Shown here piece by piece: positions 9,221 through 17,253 of a stretch of DNA of 64,000 nucleotides. Origin of the DNA: CAWDDG01 sp963801065 (GTDB lineage Bacteria > Actinomycetota > Actinomycetes > Jiangellales > Jiangellaceae); NCBI GenBank assembly GCA_963801065.1, contig CAWDDG010000005.1, positions 62,001-126,000 on the forward strand, written 5' to 3'. Numbering within the stretch: position 1 is the first letter of the stretch; every line of letters begins with the position of its first letter. Position numbers and translations under genes: made by a program. The notes under the pieces are model-generated. The model had not been told where the DNA came from and made no database searches. It worked only from the letters and a program-made list of their open reading frames with translations.

Positions 9221-9637
9221 TCAGGCGGCCAGCAACCGGCGGAAGAACTCGCGGTACTGCTGCATCGCCATCCGAAGGTTCTCGGTCTGCTCACCGTCCT
9301 GTTCTCCGGCTTCGACGCGGTCCCGCTCCGCGGCGAAGGTGTTCGACAGCCCGGACAGGACATCCTCGACCAGCGCTCCCGCCGCGGTCACGGCCCCGTG
9401 CGGGTCGTCGACGAAGGTGGCCTGGACCTCGTCCCAACGCCGGATGAGCACGCCCTGGTCGGCCAGCAGTGCAGGCCCGCCCGGTGTCTCGGCCGCTGTC
9501 ACGTGCGCCGTCTGGGCGCGCTCGTCTGCCTGCGCGGGACTGTCGTCGCGCGTCCGGTCTCGTTCCTCGGCGGCCTCGAGCTGCTCCTCGGATCGCAGCT
9601 CTCGTTCATCGCGGAGATCGCGGCTGTCCTGGGTCAT
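9221..9637 (-). CDS. Conserved hypothetical protein, soluble paralogue of the upstream gene
   Basis: The start is the ATG at 9637 (MTQDSRDLRD), one base after the stop of the upstream gene. The 138-residue product begins with about 50 highly charged residues, then shares RWDEVQATFVDDPHGAV with the upstream protein (RWESVQATFVDRPREAV). Unlike that protein it has no membrane segment. The motif recurs in actinobacterial secreted or membrane-associated proteins of unknown function. The pair looks like a tandem duplication with loss of the membrane anchor. Confidence 0.7.
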   Translation of the reverse strand: MTQDSRDLRDERELRSEEQLEAAEERDRTRDDSPAQADERAQTAHVTAAETPGGPALLADQGVLIRRWDEVQATFVDDPHGAVTAAGALVEDVLSGLSNTFAAERDRVEAGEQDGEQTENLRMAMQQYREFFRRLLAA

Positions 9638-9638
9638 G

Positions 9639-10313
9639 TCAGAGCCTCCGTCCCTGTTCGTCCGGGTCTCCAAAGCTCCGGCGCTCGTCCGGCGGCTCGT
9701 CGGCCATCCGGTCGCGCCGCAACGTGTCGTCATGCAGCCGGGCATCTTCACGCCGGACCGCGTCGTCGCGCATTGTCTCGATGTTGGGGTCGCTGTCGAC
9801 CAGCATCGCGTCGAACAACGCGCGATAGTGCACGAACGCCAGCCGTAAGTCCTCGGTCGACGCAGCGTTTCCTCGTGTGGACACCTCGTGCGCAGACCGG
9901 TAGTGGCTGACCACCTCCGGATGGTCAGCCGATACCAGGCTGGCGCGATCATCGAAGGTGTCGACGGGGTAGCCGCGTAGGTCCATGACCTCGACGATCA
10001 GGTCGTCGGCCTGGACCACGGCCTCCCGCGGCCGGTCGACGAACGTCGCTTGGACGGACTCCCACCGATAGGCGTAGTCGCCCCGCTGCTCGGCTGTGAG
10101 CGGTCGGATGTCGAGCCTGTCGCGACGGTCAGCTCTGTCGGCGAGCTCGCGCTCGGCCTGCCTGCGGTCGTCACTCTCGGCAACGGCTCGCTCGTACTCG
10201 GGTCCGAAGCGGTCCCGCAGTCCCGCTCGCTGCCGTTGCTGCATCAGCACGATGGCGGCGATCGCGATCAAGACGATCACTGCCACGATGAGGATCCAGG
10301 CCCAGGTGGGCAT
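9639..10313 (-). CDS. Membrane-anchored conserved hypothetical protein
   Basis: The 224-residue protein has one N-terminal transmembrane helix (residues 5-25, WAWILIVAVIVLIAIAAIVL), a charged coiled-coil-like stretch, and the domain beginning YRWESVQATFVDRPREAV. Basic residues after the helix put the bulk of the protein in the cytosol. The tail is rich in Asp/Arg (DDAVRREDARLHDD). It is the first gene of a two-gene operon with its soluble paralogue. Function unknown. Confidence 0.7.
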   Translation of the reverse strand: MPTWAWILIVAVIVLIAIAAIVLMQQRQRAGLRDRFGPEYERAVAESDDRRQAERELADRADRRDRLDIRPLTAEQRGDYAYRWESVQATFVDRPREAVVQADDLIVEVMDLRGYPVDTFDDRASLVSADHPEVVSHYRSAHEVSTRGNAASTEDLRLAFVHYRALFDAMLVDSDPNIETMRDDAVRREDARLHDDTLRRDRMADEPPDERRSFGDPDEQGRRL

Positions 10314-10392
10314 CGTTGCCTCCGGCGTCCGGCACGCCCATGTGGCGCGCTACGCCAGAGTCCGTACCCGTCGCGATCGACCCGAAACGGGG

Positions 10393-12999
10393 CTAGCCGC
10401 CGCCCAGCGCCAGGAACGACCACGCGGTCGCGCGCGCGACGGGCCCGTCGGCGTCGCGTCGGGCGGCGAGCAGGGACGACCCCAGGTCGTCACCGGCCCG
10501 CAGTCGCTCGTGGACCGCGAGGCTGAACGGAACCGTGGCCTCGTCGTTGACGGGGACGATGCTGGCGAGCAGGCCTGCGGTGCCCAACGCCGTCAACGAG
10601 CTGGCCAGGCCGAGCAGCTCGTCCGCCCCGGTCGGCGAGCCCACGCCCGACTCGCAGGCGGTGAGCAGCAGCCGGTACGGCGCGCGGCGGAGACCTTCGA
10701 GGTCGTAGACGGTCAGCGGCCCGTCAGCCATCTCCAACGCAGAGAACATCGGGTTGTCGCCGCGGAAGCGGCCGTGCGCACCGACGTGGGCGAGCCAGGC
10801 GCCGTCGAGTGCCTTCAGGGTGGCCGCGCAGGTGGCGTCGTCGCCGTCCAGGACAGTGGGGTTGTGGTAGTCGGCGACGAGCGCTGCGACTTCGGCCGCG
10901 GACGTCGCCAGCCCCGGTCCCGCGACGAGCGCGATGCGTCGTCTCCGTGGCGGCGTGGTCGAGCGGGCTCTGAGCCACGCCGTCGCGGACGGAGCAACTG
11001 TGAGCGGACGGTCGCGCAGGGACGGGAGCGCGCCCCACGGCGCCGATTGCAGGGTCGCCGGAGGCATCAGGACGAGCGGGCCGTCACCCATCGCACGTAG
11101 GGCTGGACCGAGCAGAGTCTGCTCGAGGCGGGCCACGGCCGGCAGCAGCCCGGCCAGTAAGGCGTCGGCTGTGGGAGGTGAGGCGACGGCAGCGGCACGG
11201 AGCGCGAACCGTGCGTGCTCGACCTCGTCGCGCGCTCGGTCCAGGCGACCGGCCTCGAAGCGGCGCACGCGGCCCTGCCGAGCAGCGACGACGTAGACGG
11301 TACCGCGGGCAGCGACCATGCCGGCCAGCGTCGTGTCGTCGCCCAGCTCGGCGAGCAACTCGCCCACGTCGAAGGCCCGGCGCTTTCCGTTGCCGTCGCC
11401 TGTGCTGCCGTGGGTGAGCCGGCGGATCCGCTCTTCGATGCGCCGACGGTTCGCTTCGCGGTCGGCGTCGACCGTGCCCCCGATGTCACTCTCGGCCTCA
11501 CGGAGCTTGCCGAGCTCGGCGGTAAGTACCGGATCCTGCCGGGATTGCCGGGTCGTCCTTGCGTGGAGAGTGCTCCGCCATCGCTCGGTCCACCGCAGCA
11601 GGTCGCGAGCCGAACCGTCCTCGACCACCCGGCCGATGGCCGTGCGGACCAGCTCGATGCCGTGCGTGGTGGCCCTGGCCCGCAGCTCGGTGGCGCCCAG
11701 GGAGAGCGCGTGGGTATCGAGCACCGCAAGGCCGCGCTCGCATGCACGCAGCATGCCGGCGCGGTCACCGCGCATGTCGGCCAGTTGCGCGGTGGCGAGC
11801 CAGGCGGCGGATCTCCTGAGGGCCGAGCCCCTCCGTCGTTGGGCGGAGGCCGCCTGGAACTGCTGCATGGCGAGCTCGGGCAGCCCTGCGTGGCGGGCCA
11901 TCCGCCCCGCGAGCAGCTGCGCCTCGAGTCGCTCTGCCGCGTAGCGATCCTGAAGTTCTGCCGCGAGCTCTGCCGCCGCATATGCGTGCCGCTTGGTCAC
12001 GTTGCCGGTGGCAGCCTGCGCTCGGAGCAGTACGAGCTTCGCGTGCCGCTCACCCTCGGCGTTGTCCTGCCTGTGGTTGGCCCGGACGGCGCGCCGGGCC
12101 AGCCCGATCGCTCGTTCCGCGTTCCCGTGGTCCAGGTGCACTATCGCTGCTGCGATCAGCCCGTCAGCCCGCCTCCCCGCCGACGCCCGGTCCCGGTCCA
12201 GGACCTCGACCAACTCGTCGGCTGCGGCCGTCGCTTCCTTGGTCATGCCGGCGGCGACGAGGACGACAGCGAGGTCACGCACGACGTCGGACGGAACCAC
12301 GCCCAGATCCCGGTAACGGTCCCTTGCCTGGTACAGCAAGCGCAAGGCCCTCGGCAAGTCGCCCTGCCGTAGTGCGCAGTCCCCACGGCTGTGCAGGGTC
12401 ACAGTCGCGCCGTAGCTCTCACCGCTACTCTCTTCGAGTCGCTGCGCCCGCACGAACTCACGTTCGGCCTCCGCGAAACGACCCAGGTGCATCAGTGCCA
12501 AGGCTGCGTTGTGACGTGCGTGTGCCTCCCACTCGCGGTCGCCGGCCCGACGAAGGATCTCGGCCGCGCGACGGCCGTCTCGACTCGCATCCTCCATCTC
12601 ACCGAACCACGCCAGTACGCCACACCTGCGCACGAGGACGCGAGCGTGTTGTGCACCCCGCGAGTGACTCAACGCGTCTGCAAAGGCTTCGACAGCGGCG
12701 GCCTTACGTCCAGCCATGCCCAGCGCCGTCGCCAGGCTCGCGGTCAGATCGACCCGCCGATCGGCCAGCTCGGCCGCCTCGCTGACCAACACCGCCCGGC
12801 GAAAGTATGTTATGGCACGTCCCGCGTGGTCAGACTCTCGTTCGACGATGCCGAGAGCCTGCAGAGCGTAGGTCTGATCCAGCGGCGACGCGTTGGACGC
12901 CAAGACTTGTTGCGCCCTTCGTTGCGCCTCCGCAGGCAGCAGCATGGCCAGGCCGGCAAGGCCTTCCCCTCGCGGACCGGTGGGGTTACGGTCGACCAC
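10393..12999 (-). CDS. TPR-CHAT domain protein (caspase-like protease)
   Basis: The 868-residue protein has about ten TPR-like helical repeats over residues 20-450 (for example HAGRAITYFRRAV, GRFAEAEREFVRAQ), a linker, and a C-terminal CHAT domain. The catalytic dyad is visible: HVGAHGRF (H742) and LLLTACESGVG (C782). CHAT is a clan CD peptidase domain related to caspases and separase; TPR-CHAT proteins include the effector that partners type III-E CRISPR. There is no signal peptide, so it is cytosolic. The GTG at 12999 faces the subtilase gene 51 bp away. A CHAT-subtilase pair suggests a proteolytic cascade; that is inference. Confidence 0.85.
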   Translation of the reverse strand: MVDRNPTGPRGEGLAGLAMLLPAEAQRRAQQVLASNASPLDQTYALQALGIVERESDHAGRAITYFRRAVLVSEAAELADRRVDLTASLATALGMAGRKAAAVEAFADALSHSRGAQHARVLVRRCGVLAWFGEMEDASRDGRRAAEILRRAGDREWEAHARHNAALALMHLGRFAEAEREFVRAQRLEESSGESYGATVTLHSRGDCALRQGDLPRALRLLYQARDRYRDLGVVPSDVVRDLAVVLVAAGMTKEATAAADELVEVLDRDRASAGRRADGLIAAAIVHLDHGNAERAIGLARRAVRANHRQDNAEGERHAKLVLLRAQAATGNVTKRHAYAAAELAAELQDRYAAERLEAQLLAGRMARHAGLPELAMQQFQAASAQRRRGSALRRSAAWLATAQLADMRGDRAGMLRACERGLAVLDTHALSLGATELRARATTHGIELVRTAIGRVVEDGSARDLLRWTERWRSTLHARTTRQSRQDPVLTAELGKLREAESDIGGTVDADREANRRRIEERIRRLTHGSTGDGNGKRRAFDVGELLAELGDDTTLAGMVAARGTVYVVAARQGRVRRFEAGRLDRARDEVEHARFALRAAAVASPPTADALLAGLLPAVARLEQTLLGPALRAMGDGPLVLMPPATLQSAPWGALPSLRDRPLTVAPSATAWLRARSTTPPRRRRIALVAGPGLATSAAEVAALVADYHNPTVLDGDDATCAATLKALDGAWLAHVGAHGRFRGDNPMFSALEMADGPLTVYDLEGLRRAPYRLLLTACESGVGSPTGADELLGLASSLTALGTAGLLASIVPVNDEATVPFSLAVHERLRAGDDLGSSLLAARRDADGPVARATAWSFLALGGG

Positions 13000-13005
13000 C
13001 GCTTG

Positions 13006-13011
13006 ATGCTA
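13006..13011 (-). promoter_or_regulatory. Candidate -10 element for a leaderless CHAT mRNA
   Basis: TAGCAT on the minus strand ends six bases before the GTG start of the CHAT gene. That fits an actinobacterial TANNNT -10 box with transcription beginning at the start codon. No Shine-Dalgarno sequence precedes the GTG, which agrees with leaderless translation. No clear -35 box was found. Confidence 0.35.
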
Positions 13012-13050
13012 GAACGATCACCACGAGGTCCTCCACGGGGAAGGAATCGG

Positions 13051-14280
13051 ATGGTGCTCAGACACGACCGCGAAGCACTTACCGCCGAGGTCGATCGGCT
13101 GCGGACCAATTGCGGCGAGAAACGCACCGAGCGGCAGTTCGAGCTCGGCGCACGATGGAATCGAGCCGAAACCGAGGTCGATTATCTGTACAGGCAAAGA
13201 CAACTCATCTGTGAGGCGCGAGACCTCGACCTGGTCCTACGCGCCTTCGATGACGGAGCGCTTGACCGTCCGACCGCGATCTCGGATGGACCGTTCGGGC
13301 TCAAGGTGCTCGAGATCGGCGACCGGGATGCGGCTGACCTGGCAGATACTCTTGCCCGCATACTCGAGAGCGACGACATCGTGACGCCTAATCACGTGCT
13401 CGACACGCAGGGGCACCCTCGACTGTGTCCCGCCACCGAACCAGTACCGTCCAGAGGTCCAGTCCGCGATCTTGACAAACCCGATGGCACCAGCCGTCCA
13501 CGAATCGCCGTCGTCGACACCGGCTATCTTCTGGCGATCGCACAAGCCTCGGGGTACGCACGGTTCGCCGCGGTCGACGCGGCCTCCGAGATCGACGACG
13601 CCGTCTACACCACAGGCACAGCCATTCGGCCGTACGGCGGGCACGGCACCGCGACAACTGCGGCATTGCTCTCCGTCTCTGGTGAAGCCGTGGCCGTCAC
13701 AGTGACCGACTGCCTCGTGGGTGGAGCGGTCGACGAGCTGACGATCACGGAAGATCTCGAGCGCGCCGTCACAGGCGGGGCCCAGATCATCAGTGTTCAG
13801 GCGGGCCTCTATACGCGAGCTGGACGGTCACCAAAGGCATTCAACGCCTTCTACCGTCAATTCTTCAGACGTCTCAGAACGACTGTGCTTGTCGTCGCGG
13901 CCGGTAACGGAGGGACGGATCGTCCGTTCTGGCCTGCTGCATACGACTGGTGCACCGCAGTCGGCGCTCTCACGCATGGCGGCGATGCCCGGACCGGGTG
14001 GACGAACTACGGGCACTGGGTCGACGTGTACGCATCCGGCGAGAACATCGCGGTGCCGTTCCCGAACGGGACATATACCTACCTCGACGGGTTCACCGCG
14101 GAATTCACGCAAGGCCATGCGATCTGGTCTGGCACGTCGTTTGCGGCTCCGGTCGTGGCTGGGATGATCGCCCGTCGGATGATCGAGCGCGACATCACCG
14201 CACCGGAAGCCCGCAACGTCGTGCTCGCCGAGGCGGCCATCGCCGCACTGCCGACCACCGGACCCCGCGTGCTCGTCTGA
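13051..14280 (+). CDS. S8 family serine peptidase (intracellular subtilase)
   Basis: Starting at the ATG at 13051 (ribosome-binding site GGGGAAGGA) the product is 409 residues. The subtilisin triad is intact: AVVDTGYL (D156), GGHGTATTAAL (H198), GTSFAAPVVAGM (S363), with the oxyanion Asn in VVAAGNGG (N286). The first 150 residues are charged and helical, without a signal peptide, so the enzyme should act in the cytosol. It is divergent from the TPR-CHAT gene with 51 bp between starts. The open frame extends to 12391, but that part is antisense to the CHAT gene and not coding-like. Confidence 0.85.
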   Translation: MVLRHDREALTAEVDRLRTNCGEKRTERQFELGARWNRAETEVDYLYRQRQLICEARDLDLVLRAFDDGALDRPTAISDGPFGLKVLEIGDRDAADLADTLARILESDDIVTPNHVLDTQGHPRLCPATEPVPSRGPVRDLDKPDGTSRPRIAVVDTGYLLAIAQASGYARFAAVDAASEIDDAVYTTGTAIRPYGGHGTATTAALLSVSGEAVAVTVTDCLVGGAVDELTITEDLERAVTGGAQIISVQAGLYTRAGRSPKAFNAFYRQFFRRLRTTVLVVAAGNGGTDRPFWPAAYDWCTAVGALTHGGDARTGWTNYGHWVDVYASGENIAVPFPNGTYTYLDGFTAEFTQGHAIWSGTSFAAPVVAGMIARRMIERDITAPEARNVVLAEAAIAALPTTGPRVLV

Positions 14281-15126
14281 TCAGCCGATCGCGCGCAGGC
14301 GCGGAAGCAGTTCCGCGGCCTGCTCCGCCTGCTGTACCGCGGCACCGCCGATCACGATCACGATGACCTCGGTGACGCCCACCCGGGCGTACTCATCGAT
14401 CAACGGGAGCGCGTCTTCGGCCCGCTCAGGTAGCCGGATCTGCACCGTCCGGCGGATCTGCGCCGGGTCGCGGCCGACGTCGGCGCAGTGCTGGTCGAGA
14501 ACGGCCGAGAGGTCGGCGATCTCCTCCGGACTGCCTCCGGCAGCGTTCCAGGCGTCGGCGTACTGCGCGACGATCCGCAGGGTCCGCTTGCGACCGCTGC
14601 CGCCGATCCAGATCGGCGGGTAGGGCTGCTGGACGGGCTTGGGCTCGGCGATGGCGTCCACGATGCGGTAGTGACGGCCGGTGAAGGTGGTCCGTGGCTG
14701 CGTCCACAGCGACCGGATGATCTGGCAGGCCTCCTCCAGCCGGTCCATCCGCTCGCCGACGGTGCCGAACTCGAGGTCGAACATCGTGTGCTCGTTCTCT
14801 GCCCAACTCGCGCCGATGCCGAACTCCAGGCGGCCGCCGGAAAGGTGGTCGACAGTCACGGCTGTCTTGGCGAGCACCCCCGGATGCCGGTAGGTGTTGC
14901 CGGTGACCATGCACCCGATCCGGGTCCGTGACGTGGCCTCGGCCATGGCGGCTAGCAGCGTCCAGGCCTCGAAGATGTCGCCGGTCGGGTCTCCACCCAG
15001 GGTGGCGAAATGGTCCATGATCCAACAGTGCTCGAAGCCCTCGTCGTCGGCGATCCTCCACAGGCCGTGAAGCTCGTCGACCGTCGTCCGTTGGCTGACT
15101 TTGAGGCCGTATCGCATCGCAGACAT
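14281..15126 (-). CDS. LLM class F420-dependent oxidoreductase
   Basis: This is a luciferase-like TIM-barrel oxidoreductase of 281 residues. Conserved patches are WIMDHF, TGNTYRHPGVLAKTAVTVDHLSGGRLEFGIGASW and PPIWIGGSGRKRTLRIVAQYADAWN, typical of F420H2-dependent enzymes. The substrate is unknown. ATGs at 15144, 15126 and 15117 are all possible starts; 15117 gives the usual MRYGLKV N-terminus. The stop codon abuts that of the convergent subtilase gene. Confidence 0.85.
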   Translation of the reverse strand: MSAMRYGLKVSQRTTVDELHGLWRIADDEGFEHCWIMDHFATLGGDPTGDIFEAWTLLAAMAEATSRTRIGCMVTGNTYRHPGVLAKTAVTVDHLSGGRLEFGIGASWAENEHTMFDLEFGTVGERMDRLEEACQIIRSLWTQPRTTFTGRHYRIVDAIAEPKPVQQPYPPIWIGGSGRKRTLRIVAQYADAWNAAGGSPEEIADLSAVLDQHCADVGRDPAQIRRTVQIRLPERAEDALPLIDEYARVGVTEVIVIVIGGAAVQQAEQAAELLPRLRAIG

Positions 15127-15202
15127 GTGGCAGTGATACCGCATCGACCTCACAGTCGGATGCCCTGGTTGGAGCGAGGTGCGACCGGGTAACGTCCCGG
15201 CC

Positions 15203-15343
15203 GTGACGGTCGAACGACGCAAACCTGCCGAGATGCCCGCCGACCCGGAGGTCACCGAGGAGCTCCGCGCCGCCGACGAGGAGGCGCGCCAGGAAGCAGC
15301 CGAACGCAGATCGGAGTTGCTCGACCGCCTTCGCGAGCTGTAA
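15203..15343 (+). CDS. Small charged helical protein (46 aa), hypothetical
   Basis: A GTG at 15203 opens a 46-residue frame ending with TAA at 15341-15343. The product (VTVERRKPAEMPADPEV...) is one long, highly charged amphipathic helix rich in Glu, Arg and Ala, ending LLDRLREL. Third codon positions are GC-rich as in the neighbours, supporting coding. It is divergent from the LLM gene and convergent with the HNH gene. No family is recognised. Confidence 0.5.
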   Translation: MTVERRKPAEMPADPEVTEELRAADEEARQEAAERRSELLDRLREL

Positions 15344-15349
15344 CAACGC

Positions 15350-16956
15350 TCAGAACGGCGGTGGGTCGTGGTGTGCGGGTTCGTCGGGTTCGCCGGTTGG
15401 CGGCGGTGGGGGTTGGGCGAGTAGGCCGACGATTTCGGGTTCGACGGGGTAGCAGTGGCCGGTGGGTGAGGTCCAGATGAACCTGCCGGGTTCGGGTTGT
15501 TCGAGCCGCCAGCCGTGGTGCGTTTTGTCGTTGTGGTGGCCGCGGTGCAGCGGGCCGAGGTTGGCGGCGCTGTGGTGCCGCCGCCCCGCCGGTATGGCTC
15601 GGTGTGGTCGAGGTCGCAGCCGGCGGCGGGCCGGGTGCACGTGGGGAATCGGCAGGTGCGGTCCCGGGCGATGATGTGTTCGGCCAGCTCCGGCGGCGGG
15701 GTGTAGCGGGTGTGGCCGACGTCCAGGACGGCGCCGGTGGCGGGGTCGGTGAGCAGCCGGCGCCAGCTGCCGTCGGCGGCGATCCGGCGGGCCACCGGGG
15801 CGGTGATCGGACCGTAGCCGTCCAGGTGGGCGGGGTGGTCGTCGACGCCGAGCAGGGTGGTGATCCCGACGGTGACGTTCACGGTGGCGGCCCGCCCGTG
15901 CCGGCCGCCCAGCCGGTGGTTGACGTGCCCGCAGGTGGGGTGGCAGCAGCCCAGATGCCCGGCCTGCAGCGCGGACCAGCCGAGGCAGGCGACGATGTCG
16001 GCGCGGCACTGGTCCAGGGTCCGCTCCTCGGCCGGGTCGGCGGTCTGGGCGGCCCGGGCGGCGGCGTCGAGGGCGGTCCAGAACGCGGCGGCGTCCTCGG
16101 CCGGCAGCCGCAGCACCATGGCCGCCATCCCGTCCGGTTCCGGACCCGGCGCGGACACGAACCGGCCGGCCCGCGCCCGCCGCGCACGGTCCTCGGCGGA
16201 AGCTGGGTCGGCGGCGAGCACCTCGTTGCGGGCCGCGGCCCGCAGCTGGGTGGCTGTCTGCCGGGACGCCTTGGCCAGCAGCCCCGCCTCGACCCGGCGG
16301 CGCAGCGCCGGGATGTCGGCCAGCGGCCGGGTCTGCTCGGCCAGGACCCGGGCTCGGTACCCGTCGATCCGACCCGCCTTCAGCTCGGCCAGCGTGGCCG
16401 GCAGCTCGTCCACCAACTCACAGGCCAGCGCCACCCGGGTCATGGCCGCCGCCGGGGACAGCCGCAATGCCGCCGAGATCTCACTCGCCGCACCACGTAC
16501 CCCATGCTGCGGGTCGCCGTGCCCGTGCTCCGCGCAGCCGGCGAACACCGGCCGGTGGGCCAGCGCGGCGATCGCCTCCAGCTGGCAGGCCTCCCCGTAT
16601 CCGGTCTGCCGCTGCCAGCCGGCCACCACATCGACCAGCTCGTGATCGTCGACGGTCGTGAGGTCGACCTCATCGAGCAGACCGGCCAGCGTCGGCCCCG
16701 GATCGACACCTTCCACGCCGCGTTGCCCAGGGCCGTCCGCGGAGGCGCCCGCGCTGGCCGAGCCTGCCCCGGCGCCGGACCTGTACGGCGGCGGGACAGC
16801 GGCAAGCACGGCGGTCAGCGCGATCATCCGCTCGGCGACCAGCCGGCCCCGCGGCCGGGATGCCAGCGCACCGAACGGCGCCCGCACCACCGGCAACCCG
16901 CCCCGACCACCAGCACCCGGGTGGGTGGGGGTCGGCTCGACCGGCAGCTCGAACAT
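15350..16956 (-). pseudogene. DUF222/HNH endonuclease (13E12-repeat type) with a frameshift in the HNH domain
   Basis: From the ATG at 16956 (MFELPVEPTP) the frame encodes a full DUF222 domain and the HNH start CRFPTCTRPAAGCDLDH. The conserved continuation NLGPLHRGHHNDKTH and the natural end PPPF-stop at 15350 are in the -1 frame. The break is near 15570-15580, between the first His and the Asn of HNH. Read in one frame the enzyme would lack catalytic residues and the chain would not stop before the LLM gene. It could be a real mutation, a sequencing slip or, less likely, programmed frameshifting. These multicopy actinobacterial nucleases are often associated with mobile DNA. Confidence 0.75.
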
Positions 16957-16984
16957 GTGTTCTAGCGTAGTGGAGCCTACCGAC

Positions 16985-17070
16985 ACTGATGATGGGATGC
17001 GGTCCTTAGGCGTCGTGACCCGTGCCAACTGATGATCGGATGCAGTCCATAGGTGTCGTGACCCCTGCCA
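16985..17070. repeat. Two-copy tandem repeat of 43 bp
   Basis: Units 16985-17027 and 17028-17070 are directly adjacent and match at 38 of 43 positions; each starts ACTGATGATSGGATGCRGTC and ends TGACCCSTGCCA. They lie in the 297-bp gap between the HNH start and the helicase-N gene, the only repeat of this kind in the window. Function is unknown. The rest of the gap (17071-17253) shows nothing convincing except TACCGT at 17241-17246, placed like a -10 box for the gene starting at 17254. Confidence 0.8.
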
Positions 17071-17253
17071 CTGACTGCCGCCATGCTGGGTTGATCTCCA
17101 GTCTGATCTGTCCGGCTGGTGGGGACCCCCGCGTCCAACGTCCGGGCGATCCGGCGCTGCTCGATGCCGACACGGTGACCGGAGTCCCTCGGGCAGCGGA
17201 ACGAGGGACCCGAGCAGTCCCGCGCACGGTAGCGGCCACGTACCGTAGTGCGG

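Noticed and set aside
12391..13050. N-terminal extension of the subtilase to 12391.
   Set aside because: It lies antisense to the CHAT gene and has no homology; the ATG at 13051 has a good ribosome-binding site.
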